A stretch of 64,000 nt of DNA from Cepaea nemoralis (GCA_014155875.1 JACEFZ010014551.1:507501-571500); one strand, 5' to 3'; shown: positions 31,500 to 43,870, counted from the stretch's first letter. Translations and numbers: made by a program. The notes: generated by a model not told the origin, from the letters alone.

Positions 31500-34400
31500 T
31501 GGAATCCATCTTGCTAAATGGATACCCCGCCATTTGCTTATATGATACAGGTCTAAATTATGACTGCGTCGTAGCAACATCCTTAGTTCAGCCAGAACAG
31601 TTGACTGAGGAAATGGTGATGATACAGGGACCCTTGAAAAGTTCAGCCAAGATGTCACTACCTGTGGCTCGAGTAAATATAGCTTCGCGTTATGTTACTG
31701 GAACAATCAAGGCAGCGGTGATGGAAAATCCCGTGTACCCAGTCCTCCTCGGTTGTCGTTACGTCTTTCTAGGAGAACCTATACAGCCTGTGATAGTCGC
31801 TGCTTTGACGACTAATTCTCAGACAGAAAAGACTCCAGCATCGTCGACTCCGACCAACCCTCGACCAGAGGATCTGAAGAAAGCACAGAGTGCTGACAGC
31901 ACCTTGTTGCCATGCTTCAACAAACTGCCTAAAGCACATTCACCTCCACGTAGAGGCGACATGTATATGAAGGGTGGACTTCTATATCGCAAGGCAGGTA
32001 AAAGTGGACAAGAATATTCTCAATTAATTGTCCCGTCTACGTATCGTGCTCAACTATTGGATATGGGCCACAACTTATCTTTCAGTGGGCATATGGGAAT
32101 AAATGCTACTATGCAAAGAATTTCCATGCACTATTTTTGGCCCGGAATGAATTCTGACATCACCAGATATGTCAAGTCATGCCCTGAATGCCAAAGAGTG
32201 ACCCCAAGACATAGGACACCCCCTGTCCCGCTTGGTAAGATGCCCCTAACTGGATCTCCTTTCGAGAGAGTTGCCGTAGACATTATCGGACCACTCCCCA
32301 GGACGCGGAGGAAGAATCGATACATATTAACATTGGTGGACGTCTGTTCAATGTGGGCAGAAAGTATTCCAATGCCATCAAGTGACTCCAAGCACATTGC
32401 TGAAGCCTTACTTGAGATATTTACTCGGATTGGATTTCCCCTCAAAATCCTAACCGACAATGCATCACAGTTTCGCAGTAAACTCATGGAAGAAGTCTTT
32501 CGGCTATTTCATGCTCGCCATATCTATTCATCTCCCCATTTGCCTCAAACGAAAGGGAGTGTAGAACGGTGGAATGGTACCCTCATCAGTATTCTGAGAA
32601 AGTTAGCTCATGAAAAACCAGAGGATTGGGACACATATATTCCTGCTGCATTATTCGCATATCGGGAAGTGCCGCATCACTCTACTGGGATTGCGCCCGC
32701 AACACTGTTGTTTGGGAGGCCAATCAAGGGACCCTTGGAAGTATTACTGAGAACATGGACTGATGATCATGCAGATGATACAGTTGTTACTGCATCTGTT
32801 TATGTTGCTGAGTTGAAGAAACGTCTACAACATGGTTGGAGACAAGCGAATGTGAATCTGCGTCAAGCTCGACGAAGAATGACTCGCAATTTCAACAAGA
32901 AGGCAAAAGATAGAGAGCTGACAGTGGGTGAAAAGGTGCTGCTACTACTTCCAACCAGTCAGAACAAGTTGCAAATTGGATGGAAAGGACCATTTGAGGT
33001 GACAGAGAAAATATCTCGTACTCACTACAAAATTTCTGTCAAACGCAAGTTGAAAGTGTTTCACATAAACCTTTTGAAGAAATGGAATGAAAGGTCCGCA
33101 ACCTCCGAAACTGCACACCTGATGGCTATGGCTGTTGCTACTGAAGTAGAACAAGGAATTACCATGGGAACAGAATGTACACTGCAAGCCAAAGAGACAT
33201 TTCAGGATGTGGATATCAATCCCAACCTATCTCCAGATCAACAGAAGCAAATTCGAGATCTTATGGCAATGTATGCAGAAATACTTATCGACAAACCAGG
33301 TCTTACTGATTTAGTGGAATTTGATATGAAGCTAACAGATGATACACCTGTGCGAGTCAAGACGTACCCAGTTCCTTATGCCAAGCAAAATACTTTGCAG
33401 GAAGAGATACAGCAGATGCTCTCATCAGGAATTATATCACAATCTGAATCTCCATACAGTGCTAGTGTGGTGTTGTTGAGAAAACCTAATAGTGAACACA
33501 GAATTAGCATCGATTATCGACAGCTCAACGCGATTACTGAATTCCAGGCAGAACCTCTACCTGACCAGAATCAGCTGTTCACTCGTCTCAACACAGCACA
33601 ATACTTCACCAGGATTGATCTCAGTAAGGGATATTACCAAATTCCTGTGAAACCGGAAGTCAGACCGTGGTTAGCTTTCAGTACTCCTGGAGGACACTAC
33701 GAGTTCAATGTTCTTCCATTTGGATTAAGTAACGCTCCAAGTGTATTTACACGCATGATGAGAAGATTACGTGACCCATTACATCATCCGGCCATCAGCC
33801 ACTTCATGGATGATATTTTAGTTGCTACCGAAACATTTGAGGAGCATGTCGAAGCATTGCATCTCTTGTTCAAGCGACTTAAGGAAACAGGTTTGACAGC
33901 AAGACCCAAGAAGTGTCAAATAGGATTTCAACAATTGGACTTCCTGGGCCATAAGGTATCTCAAGGCTTCATAACACCTCAAGAAGGAAATGTGGAGAAA
34001 CTTCAGAGAGCACCTCGTCCAAGGACCAAAAAGGATGTTCGATCATTCGTCTCCTTATGTGGATTCTTTCAAAGATACATCAAAGACTTCAACACACTGG
34101 CTGCACCCTTAACGGATCTTACCAAAAAGGGGAATCCAGAGAAAGTCATATGGTCAGCTGATTGTGAGAAGGCATTTACAGCTCTCAAACAAGCTTTAAC
34201 AGCCAAACCGATCCTACATCTACCCAACCTCGACCGCTCATTCGTGCTCCGCACAGATGCGAGTAATATTGGAATAGGGGCCACCTTACTCCAGAGGAAA
34301 GGAGATGATCACTCAGAGCTATTCCCTTTAGCTTATGCAAGCAGGAAACTGAATGCTTCTGAACGGAACTACTCGGTGATCGAGCGTGAGTGCCTTGGTC

Positions 34401-34690
34401 TAATCTGGGCTGTGGAAAAGTTTCAGGCATACCTGTATGGTAAACATTTTACAGTGCAATGTGATCACCAACCCGTGATGTTTCTGGCATCGTCACGGAA
34501 TCTGAACGCAAGACTCATGCGATGGTCGCTGCTGTTGCAACCATACTCATTCCAAATCGAATACGTTCCTGGGAAAATGAACGTAGGCGCCGACTTCTTG
34601 AGTCGTTGTCCAGTTCCTGATGAACCATCAACTTCGGGTGAAGTGGAAAACCAACAAGAGGGATCACAAAAGGAACCGTGTCAGCTGTGA
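31475..34690 (+). CDS. pol: Pol polyprotein with order PR-IN-RT-RNase H
   Basis: The frame is open from 31475 and has no ATG near its start, so it is probably made by -1 frameshifting from gag. Numbering is from the GTG at 31499 (1063 residues). Protease: CLYDTG with Asp16. Integrase: zinc ligands His191, His198, Cys228, Cys231, then Asp261, Asp320 and Glu356 (35 residues between the last two). A GPF-type module lies at 476-529. Reverse transcriptase: RIDLSKGYYQI (Asp707), LPFGLSNAPSVF and FMDDIL (Asp771, Asp772). RNase H: Asp920, Glu962, Asp989, ending VGADFLSR. All catalytic residues are present and there are no internal stops. Ordinary Gypsy pol puts integrase last; here it precedes RT as in Gmr1 elements and Copia. 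RT sequence is Gypsy-type, not Copia. Confidence 0.95.
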   Translation, partial: RHPLQNPVVESILLNGYPAICLYDTGLNYDCVVATSLVQPEQLTEEMVMIQGPLKSSAKMSLPVARVNIASRYVTGTIKAAVMENPVYPVLLGCRYVFLGEPIQPVIVAALTTNSQTEKTPASSTPTNPRPEDLKKAQSADSTLLPCFNKLPKAHSPPRRGDMYMKGGLLYRKAGKSGQEYSQLIVPSTYRAQLLDMGHNLSFSGHMGINATMQRISMHYFWPGMNSDITRYVKSCPECQRVTPRHRTPPVPLGKMPLTGSPFERVAVDIIGPLPRTRRKNRYILTLVDVCSMWAESIPMPSSDSKHIAEALLEIFTRIGFPLKILTDNASQFRSKLMEEVFRLFHARHIYSSPHLPQTKGSVERWNGTLISILRKLAHEKPEDWDTYIPAALFAYREVPHHSTGIAPATLLFGRPIKGPLEVLLRTWTDDHADDTVVTASVYVAELKKRLQHGWRQANVNLRQARRRMTRNFNKKAKDRELTVGEKVLLLLPTSQNKLQIGWKGPFEVTEKISRTHYKISVKRKLKVFHINLLKKWNERSATSETAHLMAMAVATEVEQGITMGTECTLQAKETFQDVDINPNLSPDQQKQIRDLMAMYAEILIDKPGLTDLVEFDMKLTDDTPVRVKTYPVPYAKQNTLQEEIQQMLSSGIISQSESPYSASVVLLRKPNSEHRISIDYRQLNAITEFQAEPLPDQNQLFTRLNTAQYFTRIDLSKGYYQIPVKPEVRPWLAFSTPGGHYEFNVLPFGLSNAPSVFTRMMRRLRDPLHHPAISHFMDDILVATETFEEHVEALHLLFKRLKETGLTARPKKCQIGFQQLDFLGHKVSQGFITPQEGNVEKLQRAPRPRTKKDVRSFVSLCGFFQRYIKDFNTLAAPLTDLTKKGNPEKVIWSADCEKAFTALKQALTAKPILHLPNLDRSFVLRTDASNIGIGATLLQRKGDDHSELFPLAYASRKLNASERNYSVIERECLGLIWAVEKFQAYLYGKHFTVQCDHQPVMFLASSRNLNARLMRWSLLLQPYSFQIEYVPGKMNVGADFLSRCPVPDEPSTSGEVENQQEGSQKEPCQL

Positions 34691-34726
34691 ACGACTGAGA
34701 CGATAGTTCTCCACAGAGATCAATCT

Positions 34727-34738
34727 GGAGGGGGGCTC
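34727..34738 (+). promoter_or_regulatory. polypurine tract of the Gmr1-type element
   Basis: GGAGGGGGGCTC directly before the 3' LTR. It would prime plus-strand DNA synthesis. Confidence 0.75.
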
Positions 34739-37581
34739 TGTCGCATGATTGCGCACTCCGGCTTGTTCACTGCTGCACATCACAATTTCAAAACACACTT
34801 CTCACTAAAGGTTTGCACTAGAGAGAATTGGGACGCTAGGAATGCGGCGTCAACAGTATTAATAGCTGTGACACCCAATGATGGACAGATCATGTGGTCT
34901 AAGCCCGTTCTGTCCATTGGTTAACCTATAATAATCGCGTCGCCCGCGAATTATTCTGGGTCCAGCGACGCTAAATTTCGGCAATTGCAGAGCGACCGGC
35001 CCAGCATCTAGATGTGTTTTAGGTCTCAGTAAGTCCCTCATCCTGATTCAGAAGGAAAGCTTCAGACGAAATTATGCCTGAGTTTGTTTATTTCTGAGTC
35101 AGGTAAAGCTTTAAGTATGAGTGTGTGTGTGTGTGTGTAAGTTCCGGCACAAATATATATATTTATTCTTCTATTAGAAGATAGAAACCAACTTTCAACC
35201 AGTCCCAAGATGGCTACTCTCTGCCAGCGATGATGTAGATATCTGACGCCCTCTATATTTTGTTTCCAGAAGAGTGCTGTACAATCAGTATGTCTGAAGC
35301 TGTGAAAAGAGGCTCAATTATGCCCAGACTGATTCCTGTTCTTGAGTCTAAATCCCACTGGCTTGCTGACTGCGTTCAGAGCAGGTTTAGTACAAGATAA
35401 ACTATGATCTGGTGCTAGGTGTCGCCTTAATTGCAATCCACAGCGAACCGCCAACACACGCGAATGGGAGAAGGAGGAATGAAAGACTCTACCTCTTATC
35501 TTATATGTTCGTGGCGTGAAGACAGAATGTGTGTGTAACTGTTTAGCATCCATGACTGGTCCAGCATTTATACTGCTGTGATTTATTCGAACAAGCATTT
35601 AGCACTCTGACGAACCACAGTCCAGCTAACAGACCAACACCGGCACTCAAGTGAACGAATAAAAGAAGAATGGTGTTAGATTGAGAGAATGAGTACAATG
35701 TGGTGTCTCATCTTTCTTTCACTCTGTATATATATGTGTTATTGAATGAGAGGCAGTGTAAATCCTCATAAGGAACATTTCACATAGACCTCCACATTCA
35801 TACCAATTATATGTTACTTATATTAACTTTAGAGTGAAATATTTAATGTATGTTTCTTTACATTATTACTTTGATGCAACATGTGGAATGTAGTTTACTG
35901 AACCCATCACCCTGTTTGACCAAGTAAGTAAAGGACATAATATGCTTTCATGCATAAGCACTTCTAAACTGTCAAGGGGAAATATCACCCCAGTGTCAGA
36001 AGAAGTAAGTAAAGGAAATGACAGAAGAGGTGAGAGGGTATAAACAGGAAAGTATCCAGGCAGACTAAAACAATGGTGGCAGCACTGATTGGTAACATGA
36101 GTTAATGAGAACAATCATCCTATTCTGTTCCATTACTATGTAGGGATCAGATATGCTGGGTACATCACATCATTTACTCTCCATCATTCTTTTCTAGCCT
36201 TGTCCGTCACTGTGTCTGTGCCAACAGGCCACTATGTACAAGTGCAGTAAAAGAAAGCTTGCCCAATATAATTGCTGATGTCTAATGCCAGTACAAGGAG
36301 ACCCACTGTAGCTCTTAACTTGTAGGTACTTCCTGAATCTGCTACCTTCTGTACCTCATGTCTTTAAACCCTTTTCATTCTTGTCCACTGGAGAATTATC
36401 ATCCTGTGGCTAGATATAAATGTGTTCACCATGTGTATCCACCTCAGGTGAGGATGACAGTGTTCGCAGATTGTCATGATCCAGAGGTGCAGAACATTGC
36501 CCAATAATGTACAATGGCTGTCAACCTAGAGCAGATCTGTTATATAAAGGTGCAACAGGAATATGTGGTCAGGGCCAAGAATATTAAATGAGTCCCCACT
36601 GAACTGTGCCCAAACCGGATCTGTGTTTCATGATTGATCTGGTGAAGTGTAGAAACAGTTCTAAGATCATTAGGATCAAGTTTATACCTCAATGCAAATT
36701 ACTTACAAATATGGCAGAAGTTTGGCAACATTTCATCACTGCTATACTTTGATTTTACTCAGGGAAACTTTATACTTGTGAGAACAATCAATAACTTTTC
36801 AGGAACAGAGAGTAGTCATGGACTCCTCTGATTCATACAGTGTGTAGAGACTGTTTAGACTATTGGTTTTACAAATCCTTGAGAAATGTTCCAGTACCAT
36901 CTGGGGTATTTATTACAGAAACAAGAGCAGGCTAACTGATGGGAGGGCTTAGTGGCCAAATGACTGAAGTCATCTCTGAACATGAGAGTTCTTATTTCTA
37001 ATGTTGAATATGAACATTATCTCAATGTCTTGATGTATTTCATATATGTCATAATGCATCACTGGTTACTTCCACAGGTTTTTTATTTTGATTAATAAAC
37101 CAAAATTAACTGTTCCTGCATTTTTCTGTCAGTCCATTGTGGTGTGACAAAACTTTTCATTATTATCTATGTGTTTAGTTAATGTAACTACTCCACATAA
37201 GGGTAGTATCTGGAACTACAGGTGACTGGGTAAACTCTAATAGACAGCTAAATTCTGTCCTATTGTAATCTCCCAGGTTCCAGGTTACTCAGAAAAGGGA
37301 ACTTTACATTTTATTAATTCCTGTGACCATTTCACCTAAAGGGAAAATGATCATAGGTGGGGGACTCTCGAGCTAACTAAGTTTCTCTTTTCGGGAAGGA
37401 AGATTTTGGAGGGAAGAAATTAACTTTCCTGGGAAAACCCCTAGATTTCCAGAGCTATTATGGGTTACTTTGGCTTCCAAGAACCCATCCCCTCCAAATG
37501 AAATCAGTCCCATCCTCATAGCTGTACTTCATTGTGGGGTAAGTCAGAGTGGGTACTGCTTCCAACTCCCAACATGTCACA
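34739..37581 (+). repeat. 3' LTR of the Gmr1-type element (2843 bp)
   Basis: Matches 26846-29708 apart from scattered single-base changes and the ~20-base deletion near 36210. Confidence 0.95.
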
Positions 37582-38547
37582 CCCCCCACTCATAAACACC
37601 CAAAACACACACCTCCCACCCACACACACCCCACCACCCACACACACCCCACCACCCACACACACCCCACCACCCACATACACCCCACCCACACACATCC
37701 GCCGCTCACACTCATCTTCCCACAAACACACACATCTCCCACCCGTACACTATTCTCTCACACACATCCACCCACTCACGTACTCATCCATCAACCACTC
37801 ATACCCACACATTACCCACCCGCCCATCAACACATGCATCTCTCATCTACCCTCCCACCCACACACACCCCAACCACCCAGCCAAACACACATCCCCCAT
37901 CCTCACATAAATCCTTCATCCACCTGCACATCCCACACCTCTCCCACCTCTCACACATCTCCCCTCCCACACAAAACTCCACCCATAAACACATTCCCCC
38001 CACACACACAGCCCCCACATGCATTACCCATACACATCCCCGCACACACATCTCTCACCCACAAACACATCTCCCCACCCACCCACACATCCCCCACATA
38101 CAAACATCCTCACCACCCACACATACATCCTCCACCCACTCACATTTACCCCATCCATACTCACACACTCCCGCCCATACAGACATATCCCATTCAAAGA
38201 CACCACCCACACTCATCCCCCTCACCCAATACACACTATCCCCCAACCCACACAATCTCCTACACACCCATTCACCCACCCAAATACACATTCCCTACCC
38301 ACACCCCAACCTACCAACACCCACATACATTAAACCATCCTCTCAAATATCCCCCCACACACACACATCCCTCACACACACATACATCCACCACCGACTA
38401 CACATCCCTTCACCCATCCTCACATCACCCATCAACCCATACACATCCCCCCACACAACCTCTCCACACATACATTCCCCCCCCCCCCCCACACACACAC
38501 ACATCCCTGACATACACACCCACACACACATCCTCAATCTAGACACA
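37582..38547. repeat. CCCACA-type minisatellite, right part
   Basis: Continuation of the array at 26385-26845: imperfect CCCACACACA/CCACCCACACA units with a block of near-identical ACACACCCCACCACCC repeats at 37620-37690. Long Pro/Thr/His-rich frames here are repeat artefacts. Confidence 0.92.
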
Positions 38548-38715
38548 TACATGATGCCTCACATGATCACTGAAACTAATAAGAACAAACTCCCAAACTT
38601 TACACACAGTTGAGACACTGACGATTGTCGTCAGTATTCTGGCAAAAATTGTAAGAAGAAGAGAAAAAAATTGTACATATACATTGTGTAGCGTAAAAAA
38701 TTAGTGATGCAATTC

Positions 38716-38806
<91 letters not shown>

Positions 38807-38816
38807 CTCTCTCTCA

Positions 38817-38874
<58 letters not shown>

Positions 38875-39092
38875 ACTCTCTCACTCACATCACAGTAATG
38901 TTATATTATACATGATAAAATCAAGTGACAATCAAAATGATAATATGGAAGATGAGAATAAACCAAAAAAAAAAAATATGGAATGGCATGTTACAGGACA
39001 ATCAAGTGGCATACAAAATGATACCTCGTAATATGAAAGATGAGAATACATAAAAAATATGGAATAGCTCGTTACATGACATGCGTGAGCTC

Positions 39093-39169
<77 letters not shown>

Positions 39170-39369
39170 CCCACTCTCACACTCATTCACTCTCTCTCTC
39201 ACTCAGACTAACTCTCTCTCTCACTCAGACTAACTCTCTCACTTACTCTACAGAAATTTACATGTGTTCATTTTAAGCATGTTAAAATCAAGTGCATTCA
39301 AAATGATAATATGAAAATGAGAATACACAAAAAATATGGAACAGCATGTTAGATGACATACGTGCGCTC

Positions 39370-39421
<52 letters not shown>

Positions 39422-40167
39422 ACACACACGTACATACACACCCACACACAACATACACTCGCAAATACACACATATACCCACGCACATACACACACTTAC
39501 ACACATCCACATACTTACGGACACGTACTCACATAACACACGAATACACACTCCCTCGCATACATTGCATGCATGCACACTTACACACACAAAGATATAC
39601 AATACACACACGAGCACACACACACAAACATACATACACATATACACACACATACATATAAACACATAAACACATGAACACACACCTTAACACACGTACC
39701 GACATACACACCCAGAGGCACATACAGATACACACATGTACACACACATATGCACCCATACACACATACCGACATGCACATACACATACATCCACACATA
39801 TAATCACACACACACACACATAGACACACCCATCCATCCACACACACATGCTGCCTCACCTAATCACTAAAACTAATATGAGTAAACTCCCACAATTTTC
39901 ACACGTACACACTGTTGACTATCGTGAGCATCCTCACAAGAACATTCAAAATTGGGAGACAATTGGAAAACATGGAAAATGGTGATGAAAATATGGTATA
40001 CATTGTGTGATGTAAAAATAAAATAGTTGTCCAATCCAGTAAGATAATTCCTGGAATTGACATAAACATGATGAAATAAGCAGTGCATGTTAAATTCAAT
40101 TGGCAGTAAAAATGCTAATATGAAAGATGAGAATACAGAAAAAAATGCCATAGTGATATTGTTGCGC

Positions 40168-40260
<93 letters not shown>

Positions 40261-40599
40261 TCAATTATTTTATTTCACGCACACTGGCACACTAACTCTC
40301 TCACTGTCTCATTCTCTCCCTCTCTCCCACTCACTATTTCTCTCTCTCATGCTTATACGCACTCACTCTCACACTCGCCCTCACATACACACACACATAC
40401 TCACATATTCACTCTCACTCAATATCTCACTCACTCTCCCACTTACACTCACTATCTTACTCTCTCTCACTCACACTCACTCGTTCACTATCTAAACCAC
40501 ACTAAATCACTCTCTTATTTGCACACACAGATGAGCAAACAGACACACACACTAACTCACTCTCACTCATTCACTTTCTCAAGCACTCTCTCACTCACC

Positions 40600-40636
<37 letters not shown>

Positions 40637-40985
40637 ACACTCGCTCGCTCTCACACTCACTCACTCGCGCACATACACGCATACCCATAAATTCTCTCTC
40701 ACTCACTCACGCTCCCTTACTCACTCACTCACTCGCTGACTCTCTAACTCACACTCACTCACTTTCTCACTCTATCACATAGACAGGCAGACACATAACA
40801 CATCCACTCTCTCAGATCCACTCATTCTCTCACTCAATCTCTCACACATACGTCCACACACACTCACTCACGTTTACACTTACTCAGGCACACGCGCATG
40901 CATACTCTCTCACTCTCTATGTCTAATACTAATTCTTCCACTCACACTTTCTCACTCACTCTCTCACCCACTCTCTCGCTCACAC
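38548..40985. repeat. composite satellite: TC tracts, CA tracts and a repeated spacer module
   Basis: Long (TC)n tracts at about 38717-38874, 39092-39163, 39369-39419 and 40169-40260, plus CA-rich tracts at 39420-39845 and mixed CTCA DNA to 40985. Between them a non-simple module recurs, containing ATGTTAAA-TCAA, then AAAATG-TAATATGAAAGATG, GAGAATACA and GCTCAACTC. A larger repeat is also visible: 38548-38650 (CATGATGCCTCAC) is matched by 39848-39950 (CATGCTGCCTCAC). Ser/Leu and His/Thr frames are artefacts. Confidence 0.9.
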
Positions 40986-41514
40986 ACATACAGTGAAGAA
41001 TGATAGTGGAAAAATGATACCAGTAGGTGACTTCTGGAGGCATATAGTCGGGATGAAGTAAGTATTGAAAGAGTTTTCGGTTGAATGTGTAGGGACTCAT
41101 TGGATTTTTCAGATCTGGTGGAAGGCTATTCCACAAGTGAGCACCAGAATATGCGAAACAAGTTTTGTATAAGTCCAATCTAGGCTTAGGAACCTGTAAT
41201 AAATTTCAGCGCTTACTGTTCATTGCATTAGATTGAATTAACGCCACCTCTGGGGTATTTTCAGATATAAGTTTATTAACTAATTTGGCTTTGTTAAAAA
41301 GGAAGCGCCTTCGAAGTGGTAGAAGTCTTAGATGGCTGTATAATTTATTACTTTCAACTTGCTTTATGCTAGAAACTAGACGTATAGCGCGGTTTTGAAG
41401 CGAACACAATCGTTTCATATTAGATTTAGGGCAACCATCCCAGACTGTGGAACAATAATCGAGAGGTGATTGGATATAGGATGCATAGAATATTTTTCGT
41501 GTGCTTTCATCCAA
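40942..41514 (-). pseudogene. CR1/Jockey-like RT, C-terminal part
   Basis: Two frames: 41514-41206 (STRKIFYASYIQSPLDYCST then VWDGCPKSNMKRLCSLQNRAIRL) and 41178-40942 (LYKTCFAYSGAHLWNSLPPD then LKNPMSPYTFNRKL). The SPLDYCSTVW and GAHLWNSLP motifs are typical thumb and tail signatures of CR1/Jockey-type proteins. Confidence 0.82.
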
Positions 41515-41547
41515 AAAGTGCTGAAGTTTAGCAAGTTGATAAACTTT

Positions 41548-42923
41548 TTATGTTATTCTCTTGGTAAGGACGTGAACATGAGAGCTCCAGTTTAAATGTC
41601 TGTCAATTAAAAGATCTAATGTTTTGTGTTCATTTACATTAATTATAGGTAACGTGTCCACGTGGAGCTCGAGCGGTGTGCCAGTTATGGCTAGGATCTG
41701 TAATTTTTGTCTGCTCGTTATTAGCATGGATATGGTTTTGCCGATGTTAATTAACATGCGGTTTTCATTGCTCCATCTACTAAGATTGTTAAGTTCGTTT
41801 TGTAAAGAGTTCTCTAAATCACTAAGGCTCTCTTGACTAATGTAAATAGTGCAGTCGTCCGTAAATAGGTCACACGAAGTATTGAGGTATAAAGAAAGAT
41901 CGTTAATATACACTGCAAAAAGCAGCGGATCTAGTATTTAGCCCTGAGGCACACCAATATTTAAATTGTGTGGGTCTTGATTGAAAGTTATTGAAGGACA
42001 CTACTTGTTGTCTGTCAGATAAGAATGACGTAATTAGGTTCACCATATTGGTGCTAGTTTTCATTTATTTTAATTTTCTAATTAAAATATCATGATCTAG
42101 CATATCAGAAGCTTTTTTAAAGTCTACAAATACTGCTCCACAAATGTTGCCATTGTTGACACAAAGATGCCAGTTGTCGGTCACTTTTGTAAGGGCATTA
42201 TGCCACGAATATTTAGGTCGAAACCCAGATTGACTGTCAATTATTAGATCGTTGTTAATTAAATGGTGTAGTGTTATTTTATGCATGTGTTTTTCTAAAT
42301 GCTTTGATAGCGACGATAGTAAGGAAATATGTCTATAATTACCCAAGACGCTAATATCAGTTGAGCCATTTTTAAGTGGAGGATAAACTTTAGCAACTTT
42401 AAAGGCAGTTGGAAAGTAGTTTTTGGACAGGCACTGGTTATATATGAACGTTAAGGACTCACTAATAATTGGTGAAGCACACCGAAGAATTCTATTACTG
42501 TTACCATCTAGGCCTTCTGAATTTGTTGCTTTGAGATTCGAGAGATATTTATATACTTCTGCAACAGACATCAATGGAATCTCAGGGAATATTTCTAGAG
42601 CACTTCCCTGCACAGAATGATGACAGTGAACTTAAATTACATACTGAGTCTGGTATTGAGGACTTTAGATTCTCTATTTCTGATTGAAAGAAGTAACTGA
42701 AATCCTCGCATGTTATAGAGTTTGGTATTGCTGACTCTGAAGCGTGTTTCTTGTTGGTTAGCGAGTTAATAGCCTTCCATATATTTGTGTTATTTGATTT
42801 ATCTACAATCAAATGTTTGAAATTATCTTTCTTTATCCTACGAATTTCATATTTAACTTTATTTCTTAGTCTGCGGTAATTGATAAAATCTATATTTTTG
42901 TGTGCTGTATCTCGTTCTCTCAT
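41548..42923 (-). pseudogene. CR1/Jockey-like RT core, broken
   Basis: 42923-42582: region before RT (YRRLRNKVKYEIRRIKK, NIWKAINSLTNKK). 42613-42065: fingers and palm with NSEGLDGNSNRILR, VYPPLKNGSTDISVLGNYRH, SGFRPKYSW and motif A VFVDFKKASDMLDH. 41913-41548: motif C as FTDDCTIYI followed by WSNENRMLINIGKT. A frameshift and stops separate motifs A and C, and motif C is altered from the usual YADD. Not functional. Confidence 0.85.
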
Positions 42924-43147
42924 GATTTCGAGAACTTCGCTAGTGACTCATGGAGATTTATGTTGATTCTTGATCGAACTTTTTTGACTGGCACCAGTTT
43001 ATCAAATACATTGTAGGCTGTCTTTGTCCAGTAAGCTAGTGCATCATCCGGATCAGGAAAGTTGGTAAACATGTTCAAGGGCTGCATTTTTTAAGTCGTC
43101 TAAAAATAAATTTTGGTTGAGAGTTTTAAAATTTCTAAATTTGATGC

Positions 43148-43870
43148 TTAAATGTTTATTTTTAGAAGTTTTGAACCCAATTTTCGACCATGTACAACAT
43201 ATTGGGTAATGGTCACTAATGCACTAATAGGAACAGAACTTTCTGTAATATTAACTGGACAAGTAACATATATATGATCAATTATAGTTGAGGAGGTGTC
43301 TGTAACTCTTGTGGGACGATTTATTAGTTGTTTGAAATTGTAAGATAGAATGATATCGTCCCATGTCTGGGTGGATTTAGTAATATCTATGTTAAAGTCA
43401 CCTAATATCATGACTTCTCGACCCGCTGCAAACACCCTATCCATCATTGTAGTGAAACAGTCATACCAACTGTACCCAGCACAAGAATTCCGATATAGGT
43501 ATCCAATGATAAACGGTTGCTGGCTGATTGGCTTCACCTCTAGCGAAACACATTCTATCTCTTCTATCTCGAGATCACTTCTTCGCGAAAAGTTGAGAGA
43601 ATTGGAAATGTATACAACCATACCTGTCTCTAATTTTTGATTTGCGTCTCTTCGAATTACTTTAAACCCCTTAAGAGAGATTTCAGAGTCGTTTATTTTG
43701 TCGTTGAGTCGACTTTCTGTGATTCCAAACACATGGAACTGTTTGCACAGTATTACTGAAAGCTCAGTTAATTTATTGAGCAAGTGATAGATGTTGAGAT
43801 GGCCTATATGTAGACCATCTTTGTTGAGCCACTGATCGTGATAGGCGAATATTAAACAATGAAAAGATGA
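43148..43870 (-). pseudogene. CR1/Jockey-like AP-endonuclease
   Basis: Coding similarity starts before the first ATG of the frame, at about 43840 (HIGHLNIYHLLNKLTEL). It then has HVFGITESRLNDKI with the metal-binding Glu, the beta core, VMILGDFNID (catalytic D-N pair) and IDHIYVT. The C-terminal SDH box is lost where the frame shifts near 43210. It would nick target DNA. Confidence 0.85.

Larger units (their letters stand above)
26846..37581 (+). mobile_element. complete Gmr1-type Ty3/Gypsy LTR retrotransposon
   Basis: 10.7 kb: 5' LTR, 540-base leader, gag, pol, polypurine tract, 3' LTR. The LTRs start TGTCGCATG and end GTCACA. The flanking bases are CCCCC on both sides (26841-26845 and 37582-37586), a plausible 5-bp target duplication, though the surrounding DNA is C-rich. 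Both reading frames are intact and the LTRs look almost identical. Pol order is PR-IN-RT-RH, the Gmr1 arrangement. No env-like frame lies between pol and the 3' LTR. The element is probably young and possibly still active. Confidence 0.95.
40942..43870 (-). mobile_element. CR1/Jockey-like non-LTR retrotransposon, decayed
   Basis: Minus-strand EN-RT element starting in the endonuclease and ending at the composite satellite. Five or more frame breaks. Sequence is unlike the RTE-like family. The exact clade among CR1, L2 and Jockey cannot be set by eye. Confidence 0.82.

Noticed and set aside
32131..34430. Minus-strand frames inside pol
   Set aside because: Antisense to an intact pol gene with all motifs on the plus strand.
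37532..38613. Long Pro/Thr/His-rich reading frames (over 330 codons)
   Set aside because: Open only because the CCCACA minisatellite lacks stops in several frames at once; overlapping frames look alike.
40087..40782. Ser/Leu/Thr/His-rich frame of 231 codons
   Set aside because: Runs along TC and CTCA repeats.
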